Source: Symbiodinium natans (Eukaryota; Sar; Dinophyceae; Suessiales; Symbiodiniaceae). From it: a stretch of DNA of 64,000 nucleotides. The translations under genes were made by a program, and so were the position numbers. Below the pieces are notes generated by a model. That model saw only the letters and a program-made list of their open reading frames with translations, made no database searches and was not told where the DNA came from. Positions 55,340-64,000 of the stretch are shown piece after piece; position 1 is the stretch's first letter, and each line of letters starts with the position of its first letter. The stretch covers positions 64,001 through 128,000 of the forward strand of contig CAJNDS010002776.1 in NCBI GenBank assembly GCA_905221605.1. The letters are read 5' to 3'.

Positions 55340-55566
55340 GCCTCAAACGCAATGTCGCCATCCAGCTCGCTCAAGGATCGGCTGTGGTGCATGGGCAGAA
55401 GCTTTTTGCCACATCTTGCCGGTCACTTGTCACAGGCGAGATCTTGGCCCATTTCGATGATGACGACCTCTATGCTAGCACCTACCTCACATGGATGAAG
55501 CACCGGTTAGAGAAGGCCTTGGAGAAGGCAGTGCGACTGTACATGTGTCTTTACCCAGCCCGATAG
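55340..55566 (+). CDS. glycosyltransferase GT-A-like fragment (DDDD motif)
   Basis: After the acceptor GTCTTTAG|G the reading is LKRNVAIQLAQG, then, past a likely 60-bp intron (55376-55435, GA donor CAAG|GATCGG, acceptor CACAG|G), EILAHFDDDDLYASTYLTWM followed by KHRLEKA. G-x-K-R-N-x-[AL]-x-x-x-A-x-G-[ED]-I-[IL]-x-[HF]-x-D-D-D-D is the nucleotide-sugar/metal-binding core of family-2-type glycosyltransferases (GT-A fold, DxD motif). The intron length is a multiple of three and lacks stops, so an unspliced reading would insert 20 residues between G and E, breaking the motif. The N-terminal strand of the Rossmann half and the acceptor-binding C-terminal half are not identified. The stop at 55564 is probably intronic. 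Either one exon pair of a larger gene or a fragment. Confidence 0.5.
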
Positions 55567-58500
55567 AGCATGGAAGCACACAAGAAGCAAGATACATGTT
55601 GAAGGTGGAGAAAGAGAAAGCAGAGAAAGCAGAGAAGCAGGGCAAGCTCCCTGTCAAGGAGTTCAGGCTCGTCGATGTTGACTCCATGTATCAAACTGCA
55701 GAGGGCTTCACATGGCAGGCCGCAAACGGCCTATGGTAGGCCTCCAGTGGCCATTACCCTCCGAGAGTGGCTAGAGCCTTTCCACAGAGGCCCCCAGACC
55801 CCCAGAGACATGCTGAAGCTTTCAAGGCATCTTCTAGATCTGTCGGCTTGCAGCTCAGCGGACATCGTGTACGAAAGCACTGCGAGTATACTAGATGCGG
55901 GAGCTTGAGGACATGACCTTTGGCTTCATGGACGTGGAGCGAGATCCACTTGCCAGAAGCCACAGTGAAGTGCAGTGCAGTGCAGACTGCAGACATGCAA
56001 TTTGCCACGCTTTCCATGTGCGCAGCTGTCGCTCCAAGATCCCTCGAGACCAGCGACATGGCTGGCTCTACGGCTGGGGCTCGGGTCTTAGAGGCCTTAT
56101 TAAGGCTTCCCCCAATCGGGGGGGGGCATCTGTAGGGCATGGCCTCCACTTGATTTTTCGCCGAGACCTCTGAAGATTGTTGCAGAAACAGAAAGATTGT
56201 TGCACCTTTGTTCTCACCCTTGTCAATTGGCGCACTTGGAGACGTGCTGCCGTGCCAGCACGGGCTAGCACGGCTAGCGGAGGCTAGGCAGCGGCCAGCA
56301 GTTAGAGCGGCTCACTCCATTCATCAGAGACAGACGCTGCTAAGCGCTGCCACCCTTCCGGCACCATCCAAGTGAGAAGGGAGAGGAAGCTCTTCATAAG
56401 AAAGAATTAGGAGGAGGAGCGAACCTACTCAAGGAAGGGGTGCAAGCGTCGCTTTTGGGCACTGATCTATACTGTTACCGGTTCCATATACAGTTAATTA
56501 GTTTAAAGATTTTACATTCCCTTTTCACACCCAAGATGCACGTCGCGTAAATTGACATCCGTAGCTATTAGTGCATATCACCATCTTCACCCTCTCTGAG
56601 AGCCCCCCCCCGCCCCCTACACCATCCGAGGTTTTTCGTACATGTTCACTCGAGCCTGTTGGGAGCTTGTTCCAGTGCCTGATGTGGAGTGGTCCGAGGA
56701 AGTCTGTAGTCTTGCAGACACGAAGCATGGCATCTCTTCCTGAGCAGCACACGCAGGACATCAGCTTCTACGAGGACCTGCGGCGTTTGAAGGCCGTGAG
56801 TTTTGTCCACTTGTGTCCCAAAAAGTGAAGTTAAGAAGAGAAGGCTCTTCCAACCGCTCTTGTTTTAAAGTATTATATTGTTTTGATATTGAGCAGGTTC
56901 CGGTCGTGCCGGTCCCTTTGCCTCCTGGCCGAGAAGCGGTGTGCTCTCGCCCCAGAGCTGAGCGTCGGCGGTTTTTTCTTCGGTCCGAGTGGAGCCCAAG
57001 TGTCAGGTGCGCACAGCTACCACGCCAAGGCAAATACCATGTGGACATCTGAGACACTGCTGAGACACTGCTGGTTGCTCGCACCTTTTCAGGTGAATAC
57101 CAGCGGTGGAGAGTCCGAGCCACAAGCGGCCATCAGCAAACAGCATGTGAGAGTTTCTTCCTCAGTCCAGGTTCTCGGGCGCACTGCGTTGTGGTGAACC
57201 GGTGCCCGAGCCTCCGGCCTTAAAGGAGAGAACCAGCTATTCACCGGCAAGAAAGCAGTGTATGTGAGCCAATGCGGGCCGCTTCTCGCATGGCGAATCT
57301 GAAGAGGACTTGTTGTCCCTGGCCCAAGCCGCCGCGGAGCGCGCGCTGCAGCACAGGTCCCCCCTTGTTCTCTTTGCCACCCTTTCTCAACACAAACATG
57401 AAGTTTATTTTTCTCAACTGCACCCTTGATTCGAAGTGAGACTTTCATAAGCCAATGAACCACATGCTTCATCTGACGGCTTGACACAGACCTTGAGGTT
57501 GTTGTCGGGAACGCATCCTCGAAAGGATTTCACTGATTCACCACCCGGGCAAAAATGGGCTCGAACAGGGCAAAGAAGCCGACGCCAGGAGGCACAGCAC
57601 AGTATTTGGAGCAAGTGAGAGCAGAAAAAAGGAAAGTACACGTAGCTGCGCAAGCAGCCATCATTGCGCACGATGCCGCATGTCCGAGAGCTGATGGCCG
57701 ACTTCAGCATGGCTCCCTCGAGCAGTTGCCGGATCGTATCTTGGAGCCAATCGCGGCCATGCTTGCAAGCCATTCTGTCCACTGATGATCACCGCTGTGA
57801 TCATCTGTAGTGCGGACGAGAGCTCATGACAGCTCGCGGCTTTCTCTCCGAACGCTGTGCTAAGTTCATCCGAGCTGATACTAATGTTCTCATTCCAAAA
57901 CTTTTCAGATAGAATACACTTCGGCCGACACCCGGTGTTTCCAAGGGAGGTACGTACCGTTCAACATCTTTCATGAATGTGGGCTTCCCGTGTATACTAG
58001 CACCAGCTTTCCCTTGTCGCTCGATGAGCTTTCGTTGTTTCCACCAGTTCGGTCTGGTTCCGCTATGCAACCTGTAATGCTTGTCCCATCTCACGGAAGC
58101 GGAAAGAGTGACTGGATGCAGTGCGCACAGGCTTGTAGGACGGGTAGAAGAACCCAAAGGGCAAAGGCAAGCATGGGCATGGTCACGGGGCCTGGACACC
58201 AGCAAAAGGCAAGTGCAACTTTTCGAAGCAATGTCCAGGGACGAGGAGGACCCACGAGGATGTGACTAGAGAAGTTGTCCAGCTCCTCGGGCATAACACC
58301 GCCATGTTTCATAGTCAGACTGGTGCCCATCTCATCCTGTGCGCATGTCTCCTATAGCACCACAGATGACATCATGCACCTCATTTGAACCTCCTTGGTG
58401 CAGCCGTCGGGCTGGCATTGAACACACCCTTGGAATCGCATACCAGGTGAACCGTGTAAAAGAGCTAAAATTTACTACTGTACGGGCTTGTAAGGAGTGA

Positions 58501-60459
58501 AAAGATGCATGCAGTCCGTGACACATTGTGATTGTCGTGGAACTGAGCTTTTCGGGAATGAACCGGCCTTATTCGAATGTATTTTCTACAGACGCGTACA
58601 AAGAGAATGTCGTGAGCAAGTGGAATAGAACATGTTGTGAGGAGCGCACGAAATTATATTAAACGTGTAAACGACATGCCTGCCTAGTGTGTAGCGTGCA
58701 GAGTAGTGCACGCCACGTGTTTAAAGACCTTGTCATAGAAGCTCTGACGCTGCGAAAGTGAGCCTCCAGAAAGTTGATGGTCGCGTTGTTTCGCCTCTAC
58801 TGTATTTGCTTGGTCCAGGTCTGCGGATCTTGCGGCAACCTCGGCCGGCAACTTCCAAGCAGTCTGTGCAGTTTGTCTGTTGTGCAGAGCCTAGGCCACT
58901 GGTGAGAAACAAGGGTTTCGGGTCAGCCTGTCCGAAAAGAAGGACGTGCGATTCATGTGCGACACTGTGCGGACACGGGCCAAGCCTTGCACCACAGGAG
59001 TTTTTGCAATGTCGCGGGCAAGCTTGGTTTGCGTGCGCCTCCTGGAAGAGACCAAGAGCTTCCCCAAACCCAGTGCTTGCCAGAGCTTAGGGACCCAGCG
59101 GCTTGGCGATCCATGTGCCTGTCATTCTTTCATGGACGAAGCATGCCTCTGTCCGCCTCTAGAAAGCGAGGAGGCGAGCAACATTCCTCACCAATGCCGC
59201 CTTTCTACAGCTGCGGCAATTTGAGTGAAGGTGAGTCAAGACCAAAGACGACAAATTGCTACTCTACAGTGCGAGGTCCGAACATCTCAACGAAGCTACC
59301 AAAAAAGGCCCCGGACTTCTCACATGATGGACCACCTTTCCTGACCCGCAAGACAGCAATTCTGAAGCAAACAAGACCCACCCCAAGATGGGAAAAACAG
59401 TCGGTGGAAGTTCAATCTGAAGGTTGTTTCCAAGTAGGGATTGAGGCCTTCCTCTTTGCGCGGACCCTGCAAAGAATAACAGTTCAGCGTACATAATCTG
59501 GCAGTGTCAGTATGTCAGCTCTGCTGTCATCAGAGAAAAACAGGTGCTGGTGGGCGACAAACAAGCAATGTGCCATTGAGATGAACGATGACCAATGCAT
59601 GTGCTAAAGTGCAACGCCCGGACGACAATCACTATTCTCGAGCACGTGTTTTTCAAGCTGCGCTCCAGCAGCAAAAGCAGACGATTTAAGTAGTTCTGGC
59701 AGGCTCGTCAAGCATGATTGCCAAACACGCGCGGATAGCCAAGTCCTTTTGCAAGATGCATCCTGCGATTGGCTTGAGGTTAGATCCACACCCATCTTAC
59801 CCAGTGTCCACTCATAGCAATCCCATCACAACAGAGAGATTTTACAGGTGGCGGGTAAATCCAATCGCCTGTACCAATGTGTGACCCGGATGGGAAAATT
59901 TTTCGGCACTAGGTACCAGCGGTGTTTTGCACAGGAGAAGTTTTTGGCGCTGCAGCATATTGAGTGCCTGCGCGCACGAACAAAACAAGCTATTAGGAGT
60001 GCCCGGCGGACTTCAGCCAAGCTACATATGACAAGCACAGTTTAGGGTCTTGAAGTCTTGAAGCCTTCGATTCCTTCCGCATGTCTGGCAGAATGCACAA
60101 GCTGCAAGGAAACGCCTCTTCCGGACTAATGTCAGAGAGAGCAACTGACGCCCGCAGCTGTTCTCTACACCTTGTTACGTGAGGATTCCCATGTTGGGAT
60201 AATGCGTATCTTGCAGTACGCGATCTATTGTTCGTACTGGCAAGTTCTGTCAAGCTGAGAGCATTGAGAGCATGCATGGTTTCAGTCGGCTGGAGGTACC
60301 AGCAGCAGAGCGCGGAACGCAAAGGCGTTGGCAATGGCATACGGCAGGCACAGATCGGGCACAGGGATCTTTGTCCAATGGGACGCTGAGAGGAAAGCGC
60401 CCACCTCTTTCTATTTGGCCAGCGACTTCATGTCTTAAGCGCTCTTGACAAGCCGAGGC
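55567..60459. other. no recognised gene; some exon-like frames
   Basis: Plus-strand readings that look protein-like but have no known motif: 55590-55738 (VEKEKAEKAEKQGKLPVKEF, then VDVDSMYQTAEGFTWQAAN), 55750-55905 (ITLREWLEPFHRGPQTPRDM), 57555-57785 (QYLEQVRAEKRKVHVAAQAA, with a stop at 57783) and parts of 58957-59496. The first two may be later exons of the glycosyltransferase-like gene. The region 56170-57550 shows only a C-run (56606-56624) and short frames. 58270-58950 shows nothing. Confidence 0.35.
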
Positions 60460-61688
60460 CAAGTCCATTGTGACGTGGCCCAGCACCCCCATGCTGCCAC
60501 GGCCGTGACATCATCTCGCGACATCACTACGCTTCTCGCGCACCGCCGCCACATCGCCTCATCGCCCTGCTTGGGTGGAGAAGTGAAGCTCAGGGAGGTT
60601 GAGGCAGTTCAGGGCCTCGGGGAACACGCTGCACGTCCTACGGTGTTCTACGCCTTGAAGGTGAGATGCACCTTCAACAGTTGTAAGCTCCGAGAAGCCC
60701 GAGAGGAGGAGAAAAAGGGCATTTTGCTGCACACCGTGGCGCAGAGTACAGACTGAGAGTTCAGACCGAGTTCAGATCATAATCCGCAGCTGCGGATGGC
60801 TCCAAACGGAGTTCGGGTGCAGTCTCCGCCATGTTCGCGCCTGAGAAAAGCCCTTTTTTTTCAGTGTCCTACTGCCTTGTTGCCAGTTGCTGGACCCCAA
60901 GGACGGAGCAGCGAGCCAGCGCCGCAAGCATGACCGTCATGACCATTGCCTCAGCGCCCTGAGCCCAAGTTCCCACAATAAATTTACACAAAAGGATTGC
61001 ACACTTGCAATCTGCTCGCCCTTTAGCTAAACGCACCATCTTGCACTGCAGGCCCGACGAAGTCGACTTCGGCGCAATCATGGAGCTCATGTCGCTTGGC
61101 CTTGAAAACGCAGAGAGTATGCTAAGACGCTGCTAAGTCATGTGCTAAGTCTGATATGTCGGGGCTTGGAGCTATCTGGAGCCTGAAGCATCCTGGGTAG
61201 CATCGGGGAGCCTTCTGTGAAGCTGAGGACTTCCAAGTACACCGTCGATCTCGTGGCCGTTTCCTGAGAACTCTCATAAATTCTCGAAGATTCGACGGAG
61301 ACCGGTTTCTCTTTGCTCTTGAGGACCGGCACGTCGCTGCAATACGCAAGCTGTGCAAGGTCTGCTGCAACGGCGTGGAACTTACGTAAAAGGGGCACAT
61401 GGACGCAGTGAGATGTGCAAGCTGCTCAGAAGTCTGAAAAAAGTTTCAGGTTTCCTCTTGAAGCACTTGGAGGCCCTGGTGGACTTGCTGCATCTGGCCG
61501 AGTGGGCCTCAACTTTGCTTGCAGGGTTCGCCGCAACCATTCTCAATGATTATTTGTACGAAGTTCAATGTTCATGCAATGCTTCGCCCAACACTTCTCA
61601 GGTCGAGCGTTTTGCTCAAGGCTGGCGCGCAGAGATCATGCCACTTTTGACAAACAAAAGGCGCACTTTGCAATCTCTCGGTTTCTGA
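60460..61688 (+). CDS. hypothetical multi-exon segment, family unknown
   Basis: Three stretches have exon-like signals. 60560-60659 reads GGEVKLREVEAVQGLGEHAA then RPTVFYALK and ends at a standard donor AAG|GTGAGA. 61050-61118 follows the acceptor CACTGCAG|G and reads PDEVDFGAIMELMSLGLENA. 61360-61688 reads KLLRSLKKVSGFLLKHLEAL, then VDLLHLAEWASTLLAGFAAT, and is open to a stop. The last is strongly helical and may enter a membrane. I recognise no family and cannot show that the three are joined; phases were not fully tested. They are given together because all are on the same strand within 1.2 kb. Confidence 0.3.
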
Positions 61689-62017
61689 GAGGCCAGGATC
61701 TGGCGCAGGCTTTGTGCGACTTCACACGTGTTGCGTCACAACCCTTTGTCAGCTGCAAGGCACCCCTTTTGCTTTTGGATGGCCTTCTCTCCCTTCAAGA
61801 CCCCTTCTGGTTTGCTGCTCTTTCAGACATCCGACATGATCACCTACGGTCACCACCTCCCAGCTTTCATCAAGGCTCCTGCGCTCTCATGTGTTGGGTA
61901 ATTAAGTCATTCAAGCGCTGAGTGGCGTGTGAAGTAGTGTGGGTCGGAGTGGCTGAGACAGCAGGGCTTGGTCAGCGTCCTGACGTACACGCTGCCACCC
62001 AGCGGACCGGCAAGTGA

Positions 62018-62536
62018 GGCCCCGGCCGCCCCTGTGAGTCCCCCCCGTGCGTCCATTGTGGGGGCACTAACTCACTAGCTGTTGCGCCTCCTGCCTCTCC
62101 AAAGGCCAGACTTGAGCAGAGAAAGGCAATGTTTGAGCGGCTTCGGATCGAGGCGCCCGAACTTTGTACAAAATGGGTCCGACAACTAATTGTGGCTGGT
62201 TTTCTTCAAGCCAGGTGGCACACACCCTCGCCTGCTGGGCACGGTTTGGCCTTGACGAAGACAGTCGGCATTCTCAATTCCTCGCAGCCACCGAAAGAAC
62301 AAGTTATATGCCATATCTCTCCTAAAGTCTCACTTCTACGCAACCCACTTTTTGTTGAGAGAGCGGACATTCGAAATTTCAAGTACAAGTTGTTAAGCCT
62401 ATCAGCCGCTGAGCGCTTAGGTGTGGAGCTATTGCCGAACCAGCCACTGATCCAAGCAGTCGCCGATTCGGGGCCGGGCCATGCGAAGCATCTCCTCCCC
62501 TCTTTCAGTAGTGGCAGGCTTGCAGAGATGGGTTGA
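62018..62536 (+). CDS. hypothetical protein segment, family unknown
   Basis: Open from just after a TGA at 62015 to a stop at 62534. The reading includes PPCVHCGGTNSLAVAPPASP, then KARLEQRKAMFERLRIEAPE, CTKWVRQLIVAGFLQARWHT, and later FVERADIRNFKYKLLSLSAA. Composition is globular and the frame is the only long one on the + strand, but a 205-codon shadow is open on the minus strand across 62206-62823. No motif was identified. ATG 62129 is the only internal start of note; the open frame before it suggests an exon. Confidence 0.35.
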   Translation, partial: GPGRPCESPPCVHCGGTNSLAVAPPASPKARLEQRKAMFERLRIEAPELCTKWVRQLIVAGFLQARWHTPSPAGHGLALTKTVGILNSSQPPKEQVICHISPKVSLLRNPLFVERADIRNFKYKLLSLSAAERLGVELLPNQPLIQAVADSGPGHAKHLLPSFSSGRLAEMG

Positions 62537-62614
62537 CATGCAGGACCCCGAACCTTCGAATCTTGCGCCAATCGAACGTTATGGTCCGGGGCCCACGGAA
62601 CGAGTGGAGCAAAC

Positions 62615-63090
62615 ATGTTTTGTTCGAGAATTTCGAAAGTCGACGATCGAGCCACGTGGCAGTTCGTTTTTCGGCTCTTCCGAGGCCACGTGCGCATGAC
62701 ACTGGATGTTGATGTGTTTTGGTTTATTTCCGTCATCATGTTGGATGCTCTGTCCGAGGATGCTGTCTCCGCTTCGTTCCGGTCGGAAGACAGCCCGGAG
62801 GTGGCGAGCCCCAATGTTCGCACATGTACACAGAGGGACAGCCTTGGAATCCTTGCACGCCACGTGCCCCTAGTCGATCGTGATCACCTTGGGCGCCATA
62901 CGCGACATGCTCCTGGCTCGGTATCTGCATGCAGCGCGTTCTGTTGCATGCGAAAGTGAGAGATGTGCTTTGAGATTCGCTCCACAGGTCGCTGTACAGG
63001 CCTCTGGCTTGCCAGATTACGAACTGCGGGCTCATCTCCAACCTAGTGCACGTCATCCGCGTGAATTTGCTTGGCCTCGATCTCAGTGAG
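62615..63090 (+). CDS. hypothetical segment with hydrophobic stretch
   Basis: 62640-62850 reads TWQFVFRLFRGHVRMTLDVD, then VFWFISVIMLDALSEDAVSA, with one probable membrane or buried helix. 62880-63087 in another frame reads LGAIRDMLLARYLHAARSVA. A third frame near 63022-63090 reads NCGLISNLVHVIRVNLLGLD followed by LSED and a stop. Frame changes imply introns (candidate acceptors at 62986, CTCCACAG, and 63019, TTGCCAG). It may continue the segment at 62018-62536. Family unknown. Confidence 0.25.
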
Positions 63091-64000
63091 GACTGAGCGC
63101 CAACAAACAGAGAAGCGCTCAGCACCTAAGCAGAGAAGCACAAAATAAAAGGCAGAGTTGGCAGCTGGTCTGATTCAAGGCTCCGACGTCCTGCTTGTGG
63201 CGGCCGAGGTCCTGTGGAACGCCCCGGGCTCTGCCAAAAAGGGCATCTGTGGGCTTCAGAACCTTCTCCTCGGAAGTATGAAAGAATCGTCAGGTCTTGG
63301 AGCTGGATTGGGCCTCACCAGCATCTTTGGAAGCGAGCAGTGGCAAAATGCGACAAACATCGGCGGGAAAGCGCACACATTTTGCATTGTGAGGCCGAGA
63401 AATATAGCGCGGGGGGGGGGGGGGGGGGGGGGGGCGAAGGTGAGAAGCCCAAACGAGCAGACCCCCCTCTTCGCCAAAGGGTTTTAACGCAACCGGGTTT
63501 CACCCACCACCGAGAATCTTTCAGCAGCACCTTCTCCTGGCTCGCCCCAGGGGCCCGGATCTTGTCCCTGCACTGAGAATCGTGTATCACACGCTTCTTG
63601 CCAGTAACTCAACGAAAGCATATTCTGAATTGCGCTACAGGCACCAAGCGGAGTGTGCTGATGTGCTGGCTAGCTGACCGCCGTGGGGCGGGATCGGCTA
63701 CAGAAACCAGAGTCAGTGTGCCAGGGCCCCACACCCCGAGCTTCTCCACAAACCATCAGGCGAAGGGGGGATGGGGTGAGCCAGAGTGACGGTACGCGGC
63801 GACACTGACAACTAAGTCGAACGAGGCTTTGCTGCGGAAGTCCCCTACTTGAAGCGCGAAGCTCCGACGCTGGAGTCTTCAGGAACTTAAACGAAGCGCG
63901 AATCTTCGGGAACTTCAGCGAAGCGCCAAGCTCAAGGCTTCAGGAGCTTGAGGAGTGAGAGGGCTTGCGAGGGCTTGCGGCGTCTTCCTTCTGTGCACTT
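63091..64000. other. no recognised gene; poly-G tract and edge repeat
   Basis: A 24-nt poly-G run lies at 63411-63434 inside an open frame (reading KYERIVRSWSWIGPHQHLWK before it). At 63830-63960 the words CGAAGCGCGAA(G/T)CT and CTTCAGGAACTT recur three times in tandem fashion (about 40-45 bp units) before the right edge. No gene can be supported. Confidence 0.5.

Overview
The window looks like nuclear DNA of a eukaryote, most likely a dinoflagellate (possibly a Symbiodiniaceae-type alga). Five observations support this. (1) The telomere-type motif CCCTAAA/TTTAGGG occurs as an ~830 bp interstitial array (17451-18278) and as short scattered copies. (2) Coding segments are short, widely spaced and separated by introns with GC, GA or GT donors, and most exons resume with G after the acceptor (AG|G). 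(3) There are short cold-shock-domain proteins, in tandem and partly decayed copies. (4) Two of their leaders carry a degenerate match to the dinoflagellate spliced leader. (5) Coding density is very low and repeats are abundant. Plants and green algae share TTTAGGG, so the assignment is an inference. No rRNA, tRNA, CRISPR or operon structure was found.

Layout. 1-4.2 kb: a 50-bp minisatellite, a C-rich tract and dispersed repeats. 4.17-4.83 kb: a protein-kinase exon followed by (GA)n-filled, intron-like blocks. 4.8-12.3 kb: no recognisable gene; it holds one copy of a ~290 bp dispersed repeat whose second copy lies just upstream of the next gene. 12.6-14.8 kb: a well-supported multi-exon gene for an acidic protein with two dsRBD-like modules. 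17.3-18.6 kb: the interstitial telomeric array, flanked on both sides by related minisatellites and by a perfect hairpin. 19.5-22 kb: a frameshifted CCCH zinc-finger pseudogene, a cold-shock pseudogene with an internal decayed duplicate, and an intact cold-shock gene. 26.6-27.2 kb: a C2 domain split over three exons. 27.9-29.2 kb: two minisatellites, one switching orientation and one built of short palindromes, followed by a Pro/Gln/Ser-rich exon. 32.0-36.3 kb: tandem ~0.8 kb purine/pyrimidine-polarised repeats carrying a MITE-like element. 37.2-40.9 kb: a long imperfect palindrome, a palindromic minisatellite and a 2.6 kb A+T-rich self-complementary array. 42.4-43.9 kb: short dispersed motifs and an alternating GC/GT tract. 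48.7-50.2 kb: a two-exon wax-synthase/MBOAT-like membrane acyltransferase gene. 52.5-52.9 kb: the second MITE-like copy. 53-63.6 kb: exon-like segments, one carrying a glycosyltransferase GT-A DDDD motif; the rest are unrecognised.

The genes do not form a pathway. They are independent eukaryotic units in a repeat-dominated landscape. Exon joins were worked out by eye from reading frame and domain continuity and need transcript data. The most unusual parts are the palindrome/A+T complex at 37.2-40.9 kb, the intron whose two ends carry a 17-18 nt direct repeat, the family of (GA)n intron-like blocks in the kinase gene, and the cold-shock copies that share a spliced-leader-like relic at identical distance from ATG.
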